Source of the DNA: a virus
Strand: one strand, 5' to 3'
IMG/VR virus record: IMGVR_UViG_3300035458_000048
Span: 1 to 27,446 of that record
Length of the DNA: 27,446 bases
The notes under the pieces were generated by a model, which was not told the DNA's origin, made no database searches, and saw only the letters and a list, made by a program, of their open reading frames with translations. Of the stretch, positions 7,601 through 13,806 are shown in pieces (positions within the stretch are counted from its first letter, which is position 1; each line of letters opens with the position of its first letter). The translations under genes and the position numbers were made by a program.

Positions 7601-8089
7601 TTATTGTATATTATATAAATCTATGTAAGTGACATAGACAACAAGTTTTCCTCCTGTTAATGCTGACCAGTTGGCACCAGGTGTACATGATACACATATG
7701 TCTGATGCTACATCTGTTATTGCATTATTGAATCCTCCGGCATGTGCCATACTTGCCTTTGCTCCTGTTGCATACATATTTGCTGATGCTATGAATTGTT
7801 CTCCGGAAGATGCATTGCCAAGCTTAACACCAAATGATACTCCTGATGTCCATTGTTCAGGTGAGTATAAGAATGCATCAAGGATCCTTGCATATGGTGG
7901 TATGATACCAGACATCGTTATTACCTGTTCATTCTGATTTGCTGCAGACTTGAAGAAATAGTTCTGATCTGTCCTGCCTGGAAAAGTAATTACTTTCTTA
8001 ATAGTATATACCCTGTTCATTGCTGATATACTGCTAAGAAGGTCCTCCAGTTCCTTCATTAACTTATCTGTTAATAATATTCTACTCAT
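7601..8089 (-). CDS. Probable virion protein with a strong ribosome-binding site
   Basis: This 162-residue protein has a helical start (LLTDKLMKELEDLLSSISAM) followed by a beta-rich body with many Gly, Ser and Ala (VITMSGIIPPYARILDAFLY, GVSFGVKLGNASSGEQFIAS) and a final strand LVVYVTYIDLY. It has no enzyme motif or membrane segment. Like the next gene it has a short helical N-terminus plus a small-residue-rich beta domain, so the two may be partners in one virion structure. It is preceded by a near-perfect Shine-Dalgarno sequence and a Bacteroidota-type promoter candidate, both unusual in this window and consistent with high expression. Assignment as structural is inferred from composition and context. 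Confidence 0.6.
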   Translation of the reverse strand: MSRILLTDKLMKELEDLLSSISAMNRVYTIKKVITFPGRTDQNYFFKSAANQNEQVITMSGIIPPYARILDAFLYSPEQWTSGVSFGVKLGNASSGEQFIASANMYATGAKASMAHAGGFNNAITDVASDICVSCTPGANWSALTGGKLVVYVTYIDLYNIQ

Positions 8090-8093
8090 AACT

Positions 8094-8101
8094 TACCTCC
8101 T
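8094..8101 (-). promoter_or_regulatory. Strong Shine-Dalgarno sequence
   Basis: AGGAGGT is present on the minus strand, 4 bases before the ATG at 8089 counting from its last T (6 from GGAGG). Most genes in the window, and in Bacteroidota generally, lack such a site. It fixes the start codon of the 162-residue gene. Confidence 0.85.
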
Positions 8102-8130
8102 TTTTTATAGATTAATAAATCCTAATTTTG

Positions 8131-8173
8131 ACTACCAATGTATACCTTATATTATATATACACAAATGGTAGT
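8131..8173 (-). promoter_or_regulatory. Bacteroidota-type promoter within an inverted repeat
   Basis: On the minus strand TTTG (8166-8163), a 20-base spacer and TACATTGG (8142-8135) match the Bacteroides -33 TTTG and -7 TANNTTTG boxes with one mismatch. The arms ACTACCA (8131-8137) and TGGTAGT (8167-8173) form a 7-bp inverted repeat that brackets this promoter, which suggests operator control. It would drive the two virion-like genes. Confidence 0.6.
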
Positions 8174-8205
8174 AATATTTCAGGTAAGTCTTACTTATAA
8201 TTGTA

Positions 8206-8799
8206 TTATTTTTTTAAAGACAAAACAATATCTTTTGCTTCATTAAGACTATCTACAATAGCATACTTATTTATAGTACCGAATAACTTCTGTACTGCAA
8301 ATCTATTTCCATCACTGAATATATTTCCTTCTATTCTTTTCATATTATCCAATCCATTAAACTTCCATAAGACTATTGGTTTCGTTTTAGTCATCATATC
8401 AAATCCCATTTTAATAGGTTCTTTAACTAATGGATCTTCTTTTGGAACATTAGTTACTTTCTCAATGACTCTTTCTAAGATCTTAACCTTCTCCTTTTTA
8501 CTAATCTCTTCCGCATCTTTATGGTAAACCAATTCCTTCCTAACTTCTACTAAAGGATTAGAATCTTTAAGAAACCGTTCTCTAACCTCACCAATAACAG
8601 GTGCCTCTGTAAATTTATTCATACCAGTTAACCGAAACACAAAATCATTCAAGGCGATCCTCCAACGTTCAGCGAGAACCCTTTCACCTTTTATCCACTT
8701 CTGAAGTGTTGTCTTTGGACATCCTATCTCCTCTTCAATCACCTTCAACGTAAAATACCTTTCATTTTCTTTAAACCATTCTGAATTATCTGTCTGCAT
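8206..8799 (-). CDS. Helix-turn-helix regulator-like protein
   Basis: This 197-residue protein has an N-terminal HTH: KVIEEEIGCPKTTLQKWIKG (about 19-38), where CPKTTLQKWI is the recognition helix, followed by a basic helix (RVLAERWRIALNDFVFRL). The middle is highly charged (VRKELVYHKDAEEISKKEKV…RVIEKVTNV), probably a linker or coiled coil. The C-terminal part (GNRFAVQKLFGTINKYAIVD) looks globular. It is the first leftward gene at the divergent junction. Its promoter candidate contains palindromic repeats, and the same octamer recurs on the far side of the next gene, so it is a natural candidate for the protein that binds them. That link is inference. Lysine-rich composition and lack of a signal peptide fit a cytoplasmic DNA-binding protein. 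Confidence 0.65.
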   Translation of the reverse strand: MQTDNSEWFKENERYFTLKVIEEEIGCPKTTLQKWIKGERVLAERWRIALNDFVFRLTGMNKFTEAPVIGEVRERFLKDSNPLVEVRKELVYHKDAEEISKKEKVKILERVIEKVTNVPKEDPLVKEPIKMGFDMMTKTKPIVLWKFNGLDNMKRIEGNIFSDGNRFAVQKLFGTINKYAIVDSLNEAKDIVLSLKK

Positions 8800-8838
8800 T
8801 TTTAAATGTATTAAATTAATACTTTGAACCTATCATTA

Positions 8839-8870
8839 CAAAGGTCTATTTAATTAGACATATAAACAAA
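8839..8870 (-). promoter_or_regulatory. Leftward promoter with operator-like palindrome in the spacer
   Basis: On the minus strand TTTG (8870-8867), 20 bases and GACCTTTG (8846-8839) fit the Bacteroidota -33/-7 pattern with one mismatch in TANNTTTG. The spacer contains the inverted repeat GTCTA-TTTAAT-TAGAC (8844-8859). It would drive the HTH gene and could be autoregulated. Confidence 0.5.
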
Positions 8871-8875
8871 TAATA

Positions 8876-8914
8876 ATGTCTAATAATATAGGCATAGCCT
8901 AATTTAATAGACAT
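8876..8914. repeat. 18-bp imperfect inverted repeat in the divergent region
   Basis: The arm ATGTCTAATAATATAGGC (8876-8893) pairs with 8897-8914 at 15 of 18 positions around the loop ATA. The outer 7 bp and inner TAGGC/GCCTA are perfect. The arms carry the octamer TTAGACAT (or ATAGACAT), also found at 8854-8861 and 9575-9582. It may be an operator for the divergent blocks or part of an origin. From here to 9072 there is no gene; the stretch has C-rich patches at 8922-8932 and 8976-8980 and no convincing rightward promoter. Confidence 0.7.
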
Positions 8915-9072
8915 AGAATATCCCCCTACCCCGATTTCTCTTTATATAGCATAGCACGTGTACCACATCACTAAACCCCCATATAGTTCCAGGCTTGCTG
9001 GACGTTCCGCCGTCATCGGTCGAATGTTCTGTAAGTATGTATTTTAGTATTAATCAATTAACAATTAAGAAC

Positions 9073-9489
9073 ATGGCAAAAGATTTGAACAATTTGACTG
9101 AAGTCGAAAGGTTAGAAGTTACCAAAGAGATTGAAACTAAAGGTTTCAAACGGGCACAAGGTATCACACAGGTTGAAGCAGGACAATTAACAGCAACCGT
9201 TTGCACAAAGGTTGTAGGCAAAGTTATTAAAGCTTTATTCTCAGTTATGACCTTTAAAAGGAAAGATGCTGAAGGTAAGGAACTGCCCTTGTATTGGGAT
9301 GCTGCGAAGTTTGATGGTGTTCACAAAGAGTCAGGCAAAACGTATAACGACATCAAGGTTAACTTAGATGATAAGTTAAGAGATGAGTTAAGCAAACCTG
9401 AAAACCTGAAACGCAAATGTACATTACTTAGCACTCCATCAACATCAAACCCAAACAAAACGTTTGTAACGTTCGTTATGTGGAACTAA
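9073..9489 (+). CDS. 138-residue protein in its own transcription unit
   Basis: The ATG at 9073 (MAKDLNNLTEVERLEV) is chosen over upstream non-ATG possibilities because the upstream reading (Cys/Pro/Ser-rich) does not look like protein and the AT-rich leader ends just before it. The protein is predicted soluble and basic. It has a helical N-terminus, a helix rich in small residues (GQLTATVCTKVVGKVIKALF) and a C-terminal beta-like end (KTFVTFVMWN). Its codons are noticeably less AT-biased than those of the rightward small genes. It sits alone between the divergent junction and a strong terminator, a layout seen for highly expressed single genes. No family is recognised; a DNA-binding or host-takeover role is possible but unsupported. 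Confidence 0.7.
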   Translation: MAKDLNNLTEVERLEVTKEIETKGFKRAQGITQVEAGQLTATVCTKVVGKVIKALFSVMTFKRKDAEGKELPLYWDAAKFDGVHKESGKTYNDIKVNLDDKLRDELSKPENLKRKCTLLSTPSTSNPNKTFVTFVMWN

Positions 9490-9502
9490 AAGCCGGAGTC
9501 AG

Positions 9503-9525
9503 AGGGGACGCAAGTCCCCTTTTTT
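9503..9525 (+). terminator. Strong rho-independent terminator
   Basis: AGGGGAC, loop GCAA and GTCCCCT form a perfect 7-bp GC-rich stem followed by a T run. It begins 14 bases after the stop of the 138-residue gene. Confidence 0.93.
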
Positions 9526-9860
9526 CCTTGACTTGAGCATCATCAGCAAGTTTGTTCGAGTGAGTGAATAGGTATTAGACATGATATTAGAAAGGTTATA
9601 ACGCCTTATATAGAGTAATATAGATCAATAGACTTAGATGCATGGCTGAATTATTCTGTTTTATCAGGGTTTAATTTAATTAGGAAGTTATTATTGATTG
9701 ATTGAATTGGCTTAATTTTGATAGGAAATAACAGTTTTATTGATGATTATTATATTGGTATATTGATTATCAGTAAGATGATTATATATTTGATTGTTTA
9801 TTTTAAATAGCATGAAGTTTCATGTTATAGTTATAAGAAAACTATTTATAATTATATAAA
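9526..9860 (+). promoter_or_regulatory. Gene-free region with a rightward promoter candidate and a palindrome
   Basis: No open frame of useful length is seen on either strand. A Bacteroidota-type promoter candidate is ATTG (9762-9765), 19 bases and TATATTTG (9785-9792), the latter a perfect TANNTTTG. Downstream, CATGAA-GT-TTCATG (9811-9824) is a perfect 6-bp inverted repeat near the expected transcript start. TTAGACAT recurs at 9575-9582. The promoter would serve the lipoprotein gene at 9861 and the small genes after it. Confidence 0.5.
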
Positions 9861-10604
9861 ATGAATAAGTATATTGTTTTATTAGTAGTGATATTATATG
9901 GTTGTTCAAAAGAAGTCATTAAACCAACTATTAAGAATGATATAAAAGTATCTGTTGATTACTTCCTTCCTGTTCATTCAGGAGATATGATATCAAAGAG
10001 TAATTCAAGCAGTTATCTTAACTTCTATAACAAATATATAGTAACTAAGATACTTACACCTAAGACTTATAATCTTAATTTTATTAATCTGGAGACTGAT
10101 TATAAATGGGGTGTTTCAGGATTATGGGAAGCACATGATCTTATATCTGTACCACCAGGTAAATATAGAATATATGGTGATTCAAGAGCTGAAGAAGATT
10201 GTAGTGACCATTGTTCATTTGTATTTGATGATACAGTAATCATTTCATCTGTGACTACTACATTGGCTCTAAAAGCTATATATGCATGCTCATTGCTTCT
10301 ATTAGATACAACTAATATAGGATATACTAAGTTCTCTACTACTCATCCTAATCCATTAGTGATAACCAAATCAATGATGAAAACTGATGATGTATATCAT
10401 TCATTCATTAGTGATCAGGTTAATGGACCTGTTTATTCTAATCTTAGTATTGATCTTTGGATTGCTAATAGACCATTGGATGGTGAAGACTTTGGTACTG
10501 GTATGTCAATATCAATAACCAGTTATAAATGGCAGACAGGTAAATACTACTTCATTGAGAATACTGGTAATAACTATATCATACCACTAATGACAGGTAA
10601 TTAA
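9861..10604 (+). CDS. Phage-encoded lipoprotein
   Basis: This 247-residue protein has a lipoprotein signal: MNK, a short hydrophobic segment (YIVLLVVIL), and the lipobox LYGC with Cys15 as the lipidation site. The mature part is mostly beta-like and contains a Cys-containing segment (EEDCSDHCSFVFDDTVIISS), aromatic strands (LETDYKWGVSGLWEAHD) and TSYKWQTGKYYFIENTGNNY near the end. No known domain is recognised, though the layout resembles Bacteroidota surface lipoproteins with immunoglobulin-like or fimbrillin-like folds. It is the first gene of the rightward block, behind the promoter candidate. Phage lipoproteins made early often change the cell surface and block superinfection; that role is a suggestion from position and localisation only. 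Confidence 0.7.
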   Translation: MNKYIVLLVVILYGCSKEVIKPTIKNDIKVSVDYFLPVHSGDMISKSNSSSYLNFYNKYIVTKILTPKTYNLNFINLETDYKWGVSGLWEAHDLISVPPGKYRIYGDSRAEEDCSDHCSFVFDDTVIISSVTTTLALKAIYACSLLLLDTTNIGYTKFSTTHPNPLVITKSMMKTDDVYHSFISDQVNGPVYSNLSIDLWIANRPLDGEDFGTGMSISITSYKWQTGKYYFIENTGNNYIIPLMTGN

Positions 10605-10641
10605 ACAATTAATATTAATAACTATTTAAAACTATCTAATT

Positions 10642-10884
10642 ATGAAATTTACTAAGTTCTGGAGCTGGATTAAATCCTTGTTCAAACATCAGAAAGCTGA
10701 TGACGTATTCATACCTGATAATGATATCTATGGTATGATTAAACATGAAACTAAAAGACGTTATTCAATAGGACGTAGAACTATTGGTGCTCATAATAAC
10801 CGTAAGACTACTAAAGGAAGACATGTACAGTATGTCATGGGAGAAAATGGAATCACTAAACCTATCTATCATACAGGATATTAA
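10642..10884 (+). CDS. Small basic protein
   Basis: This gene encodes 80 residues, starting MKFTKFWSWIKSLFKHQKAD, an amphipathic aromatic helix that could sit at a membrane surface. A strongly basic middle (KHETKRRYSIGRRTIGAHNN, RKTTKGRHVQYVMG) follows. No family is recognised. It has one of the shared leaders (TTTAAAACTATC at 10625-10636) just before its start. The basic body suggests nucleic-acid binding. Confidence 0.6.
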   Translation: MKFTKFWSWIKSLFKHQKADDVFIPDNDIYGMIKHETKRRYSIGRRTIGAHNNRKTTKGRHVQYVMGENGITKPIYHTGY

Positions 10885-10885
10885 C

Positions 10886-11071
10886 ATGGGATCAATAATA
10901 TTGGCTATACTAACTGTATTTGCATTCTATCGTCTATATAAATGGACTGAAAAGAATGTATATCATGACCCTTCTAATGGAACTACTATAACACATCGTG
11001 AAGATGGTAAGACAGCTATGTTTGAATATATGGATATAATTGATAAAGAAAATGACAACAATAGTATATAA
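10886..11071 (+). CDS. Small membrane protein
   Basis: The ATG at 10886 is one base after the previous stop codon. It gives 61 residues with one N-terminal membrane segment (GSIILAILTVFAFYRLY) followed by a charged cytoplasmic part (KWTEKNVYHDPSNGTTITHR…EYMDIIDKEN). An earlier in-frame ATG inside the previous gene is unlikely because the sequence before residue 1 does not look like a leader. Function unknown. Confidence 0.6.
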   Translation: MGSIILAILTVFAFYRLYKWTEKNVYHDPSNGTTITHREDGKTAMFEYMDIIDKENDNNSI

Positions 11072-11288
11072 TATATCAGGTAAACTTAATCCTGGTGATA
11101 AGGATTATATTAAGGAGACATTGGATAGATTATATGTACAGGAAGCAATAGCATCTTATAATATAAATGAGAATGTTCTTACTATCATTACAATATATGA
11201 TGATCCAAGTATAATATTTAATCTGGGATCTGTTGTTGGATTAGCTATTGCTGCTTCATTAAATAAATCTAAATACGTATCCAAATGA
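11052..11288 (+). CDS. Small protein of unknown function
   Basis: The ATG at 11052 (MTTIVYNISGKLNPGDKDYI) overlaps the previous gene by 20 bases; a TTG 12 bases upstream is a less likely start. It has 78 residues with beta-like N- and middle parts (NVLTIITIYDD) and a weakly hydrophobic C-terminal helix (FNLGSVVGLAIAASLN). Its TGA stop overlaps the next ATG, indicating translational coupling. Confidence 0.6.
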   Translation: MTTIVYNISGKLNPGDKDYIKETLDRLYVQEAIASYNINENVLTIITIYDDPSIIFNLGSVVGLAIAASLNKSKYVSK

Positions 11289-11491
11289 ATGACTTAGCAC
11301 GTATGATCTTTAATTCTATTGGAAGAAAAGATATAGTAGAGAAAGAATTGGCAGGATTATGTGTTACATGTGGTTCTAAAATCGATTTAAATGACTTTAG
11401 AGACAGTATAAGTCTAAAAGAGTATTATATACTCGGCAACTGCCAATCGTGTCAGGATAAGATCTTCTGTGATCCTGAAGATGATATTTAA
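11285..11491 (+). CDS. Small zinc-ribbon protein
   Basis: This 68-residue protein contains two Cys pairs, LCVTCGSK and NCQSCQDK, about 27 residues apart and followed by an acidic end. This is a typical single zinc ribbon. It overlaps the previous gene by ATGA. Phages often use such proteins as small nucleic-acid or protein-binding adaptors; no specific role can be assigned. Confidence 0.65.
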   Translation: MNDLARMIFNSIGRKDIVEKELAGLCVTCGSKIDLNDFRDSISLKEYYILGNCQSCQDKIFCDPEDDI

Positions 11492-11497
11492 TTATTA

Positions 11498-11573
11498 GGG
11501 ATGAGACGAAGAATTGGTTTGATACCTACACTTTTGGATGCAAGGCAAGATTCGGCTATATAGGTAGCATCCC
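11498..11573 (+). ncRNA. Structured RNA candidate A (76 nt)
   Basis: In a 207-base stretch without a gene, GGGATG (11498-11503) pairs with CATCCC (11568-11573), and TACCTA (11523-11528) pairs with TAGGTA (11561-11566), one base inside the outer helix on the 3' side. An internal GGATGC (11536-11541) can pair instead with GCATCC (11567-11572), so two mutually exclusive folds exist. The 76-nt length and closing stem mimic a tRNA, but there is no T-arm (TTCRA loop) or anticodon arm in the right place. A riboswitch or small RNA is possible. Confidence 0.45.
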
Positions 11574-11582
11574 TATCTTATT

Positions 11583-11670
11583 AGGACTGGTTTGAGATTA
11601 TACTACTTCTAATTTTTCAAGTGGATGAAATAATTGAAGTATTAATTGATTACCAGTCCTTTTATTATTT
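11583..11670 (+). ncRNA. Structured RNA candidate B, long hairpin ending in a T-rich tail
   Basis: AGGACTGGT (11583-11591) pairs perfectly with ACCAGTCCT (11652-11660), directly followed by a T-rich tail. Inside, ACTTC (11605-11609) pairs with GAAGT (11636-11640), extendable with one mismatch, and TTTCA (11615-11619) pairs with TGAAA (11626-11630). The hairpin could be an intrinsic terminator for the 9.9-11.6 kb unit, the 3' end of a small RNA starting at candidate A, or both. Its GGATG (11623-11627) is also complementary to CATCC in A. Confidence 0.5.
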
Positions 11671-11698
11671 GTATTAATCTAAACTAATATTATAAACT

Positions 11699-11854
11699 AT
11701 GTTATCGATTATATTAGCTATTGTGATGATTTTATTTTCTTATTTAATGTATAAAGATGCCCATGAATACCATATGAATCAAAGACAAAGAATGAAAGAT
11801 CTATATGGATTTACAGATAAACAATTAGATGATATTGAAAATCGTAAAATATAA
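11699..11854 (+). CDS. 51-residue membrane peptide
   Basis: The ATG at 11699 opens a frame with an N-terminal membrane helix (MLSIILAIVMILFSYLMY) and a charged C-terminal part (NQRQRMKDLYGFTDKQLDDI). The leader before it (TAAACTAATATTATAAACT) resembles the shared leaders of this region. It is the first gene after the structured-RNA stretch. Function unknown. Confidence 0.6.
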   Translation: MLSIILAIVMILFSYLMYKDAHEYHMNQRQRMKDLYGFTDKQLDDIENRKI

Positions 11855-11886
11855 CTTTTATTATAAACTATTTAAATCTATTAATT

Positions 11887-12237
11887 ATGTGCTTTATTGT
11901 TGATTTTAATTCCAATCCTTTTTATAAAATAGCAGATAAAGATATTGTTTGCTATAAGCTCCTTGAAAGTAATTACCAGCCATTTTATAAATCTTCCAAG
12001 CCTCCTTACAAAAGACGTAAATTAATGCCTATTGTAGAACTTAATATTCAATATATTAATGGTGAAGAAGAGATATTTCATGGTTATCATTCTTACATAA
12101 AAAGAGAAGAGGCAATAAGAATAGGAGATGTGTTTCTTGATGTAGATTTCCACATCTGTAAGTTTATTATCCCAAAAGGAACTAAGTATTATCAGAATAA
12201 AAATGAATATGTAAGTGAAACAATTAAAAGATCATAG
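11887..12237 (+). CDS. Met-Cys small protein 1 (Bacteroidota phage family)
   Basis: This 116-residue protein starts MCFIVDFNSNPFYKIADKDI and continues VCYKLLE. It then contains a basic Tyr/Pro-rich loop (QPFYKSSKPPYKRRK), then EIFHGYHSYIKREEAIRIGD and the end ICKFIIPKGTKYYQNKNEYV. I recognise the pattern MC…DI-x-CYK-x-L…G-x-HSY…IPKGxxYY from small proteins common in Bacteroidota phages and prophages, for which I know no function. The conserved Cys2 would become the N-terminal residue after Met removal, as in enzymes with an N-terminal Cys nucleophile, but catalysis is only a thought. It is followed by a second Met-Cys gene with the same type of leader. Confidence 0.6.
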   Translation: MCFIVDFNSNPFYKIADKDIVCYKLLESNYQPFYKSSKPPYKRRKLMPIVELNIQYINGEEEIFHGYHSYIKREEAIRIGDVFLDVDFHICKFIIPKGTKYYQNKNEYVSETIKRS

Positions 12238-12272
12238 CTATATGCCTAATTACTAAATTAAAACTATCGACC

Positions 12273-12680
12273 ATGTGTAATTTAACTAAAAGAAGAACCG
12301 GATGGAAAGTATTGGCTTATATAGATAAGAATTTCTACAGCACATTTACTGGACAAAGAATCAGAACAGGAAAAGTTCCTAAACCTCCTGTAAAATGTAA
12401 TAGATTAACTGATAATTGGAATAGTTCTTTAGATAAATATAATCTTAAACATTGTGGATTTTATCATGAAAGTTTTGTAGGTAAGACAAGTGCTTTTATT
12501 ACATTATGGGAAGCTATAAATTTATATAATGATATTAACAATGGTATAATTTTTAATGATACTAAAATAGTCCTTACAAAAATAACATTTGATAATGTTA
12601 CATATACAGGAACATATCAAGATCATAAGATAATTGCTTCTGATACAATTAAATCTATTAAAATTATTCAAACTAATTAA
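12273..12680 (+). CDS. Met-Cys small protein 2
   Basis: This 135-residue protein starts MCNLTKRRTGWKVLAYIDKN and continues FYSTFTGQRIRTGKVPKPP. It then has HCGFYHESFVGKTSAFITLW and a beta-rich C-terminus (KIVLTKITFDNVTYTG). It shares with the previous gene the Met-Cys start, a basic Pro/Tyr-rich segment of similar position, a Gly-Phe-(Tyr)-His motif followed by a helix, and a final beta segment. The two may be diverged paralogues or members of one superfamily. Its leader TTAAAACTATCGA (12258-12270) lies 2 bases before the ATG. Function unknown. Confidence 0.6.
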   Translation: MCNLTKRRTGWKVLAYIDKNFYSTFTGQRIRTGKVPKPPVKCNRLTDNWNSSLDKYNLKHCGFYHESFVGKTSAFITLWEAINLYNDINNGIIFNDTKIVLTKITFDNVTYTGTYQDHKIIASDTIKSIKIIQTN

Positions 12681-12699
12681 TCTTTAAAACTTATCGAAA

Positions 12700-12939
12700 A
12701 TGACAAACTTTATTGAATTAAACATCGAATCACCAGTTTCCAGTCTATCAATGATAGATAATGAATCTCATTTTAAGCCCTTTTTAAGCGATTCTATCCA
12801 CTTTATATCTGAACGAATAGATATACCTGAGACTATGAGATATTGTCAGGAGTGTGGCATTGCTGATGAAATAGTACCTATTGCTTATAATGGCTATTGT
12901 AAACACTGTGCTGAATTACATCAATATGATAATTATTAG
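12700..12939 (+). CDS. Small zinc-ribbon protein
   Basis: This 79-residue protein has a disordered, Ser-rich N-terminus and a C-terminal zinc ribbon: YCQECGIADEIVPIAYNGYC then KHC, that is, two CxxC pairs spaced by about 17 residues. It ends with TAG, two bases before the next ATG. The leader TTTAAAACTTATCGA lies 2 bases upstream of its start. Function unknown. Confidence 0.6.
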   Translation: MTNFIELNIESPVSSLSMIDNESHFKPFLSDSIHFISERIDIPETMRYCQECGIADEIVPIAYNGYCKHCAELHQYDNY

Positions 12940-12941
12940 CC

Positions 12942-13139
12942 ATGGGAAAATTAATAACTATAGTATCAGCTTCATTTATATACATACTTTTCTTCCTTAT
13001 TATAATTATTGATACTGCATTTATGTATGGTATGGTAAAAGCTAAAGAATATAAAACAGTATGGATATGTATAAGTATATTTATCATATCTGCAGTTATC
13101 TTATTTGCTCAATCATTATCATTATTACACCATGGATGA
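12942..13139 (+). CDS. Small protein with two membrane helices
   Basis: This 65-residue protein has two hydrophobic helices (IYILFFLIIIIDTAFMYGMV and VWICISIFIISAVILFAQSL) separated by KAKEYKT. Size and topology would fit a holin-like or other inner-membrane phage protein, but the early-region position does not support lysis. Its end overlaps the next ATG. Confidence 0.6.
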   Translation: MGKLITIVSASFIYILFFLIIIIDTAFMYGMVKAKEYKTVWICISIFIISAVILFAQSLSLLHHG

Positions 13140-13317
13140 AAATCAATTAAGATATCAGAGACTATATAAGTATACTGAAGAAGAGCTGAAATACAAACAG
13201 TATAGGATAGTAATAGATTATGATGATTATACTAAGCGTGTTATAATACGTGCATGCTGTAATGAAGAAATAAAAGATTCAACTAAACAAAAAGTAATAT
13301 CTATAAAAGAAATTTAA
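13132..13317 (+). CDS. Small charged protein
   Basis: The ATG at 13132 (MDENQLRYQRLYKYTEEELK) overlaps the previous gene by 8 bases and gives 61 residues. An open frame extends upstream, but that part (His/Tyr-rich) is just the membrane gene read in another frame. The C-terminal half is beta-like (YRIVIDYDDYTKRVIIRACC). Function unknown. Confidence 0.55.
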   Translation: MDENQLRYQRLYKYTEEELKYKQYRIVIDYDDYTKRVIIRACCNEEIKDSTKQKVISIKEI

Positions 13318-13339
13318 TTAATTTAAACTATCGACAACT

Positions 13340-13804
13340 ATGGAAACAATTACAAGACAACCTTTAATAAAGGTACAGGACGATGTACTCATTTACATTA
13401 CCAATGGAGTATATCTTAAGTTTACTAAGATATTTCAATTTCCTGGTGCTTCAGATGCGTTTATAGCCCACTTTAACATATGGGATGATAATGCACCATT
13501 TTATGTGCTATATGACCGGAAATCGCTTAAAAGACTGCAAATAAAGGGATATAATAAATGTTTATTCATTCCTAATTCATTTGTTATCGGATATGATAAG
13601 AATAATAAGATGTATTTAAGATGTACAGATATATATCCGGATTGTTATCTTAAATATTATCCTATTACATCTGTCAAAGATATACGTAACCTGGTTGAAT
13701 TAAGAAATAAACAACATCAGTTATATGCCGGTTTCGTAAAAAGTGCGAAATTAGCTATTCATGGAGAAGCATTGGAATTAATCACAGTATCTAATAATTA
13801 TTGA
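13340..13804 (+). CDS. Conserved small phage protein of unknown function
   Basis: This gene encodes 154 residues that look like a compact, mostly beta fold: DDVLIYITNGVYLKFTKIFQ, NAPFYVLYDRKSLKRLQIKG, SFVIGYDKNNKMYLRC. A helical C-terminus follows (VELRNKQHQLYAGFVKSAKL). It has no motif I know. It has the best copy of the shared leader (TTTAAACTATCGA at 13322-13334) 5 bases before the ATG. Stop and next start are two bases apart. Confidence 0.6.
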   Translation: METITRQPLIKVQDDVLIYITNGVYLKFTKIFQFPGASDAFIAHFNIWDDNAPFYVLYDRKSLKRLQIKGYNKCLFIPNSFVIGYDKNNKMYLRCTDIYPDCYLKYYPITSVKDIRNLVELRNKQHQLYAGFVKSAKLAIHGEALELITVSNNY

Positions 13805-13806
13805 TA

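Noticed and set aside
8922-8980. G-quadruplex on the minus strand
   Set aside because: Only three G runs of four or more are present, and the third is over 40 bases away from the others.
8995-9072. Upstream extension of the 138-residue protein
   Set aside because: It needs a non-ATG start and encodes a Pro/Ser/Cys-rich piece unlike the rest; the ATG at 9073 follows an AT-rich leader.
11498-11573. tRNA gene, from 76-nt length and 6-bp closing stem
   Set aside because: There is no T-arm with a TTCRA loop, no anticodon stem in place, and the 3'-proximal strand pairs with an internal segment instead.
12942-13139. Holin assignment for the two-helix membrane protein
   Set aside because: Topology alone is not enough, and no lysin or spanin gene is nearby in this accessory block.
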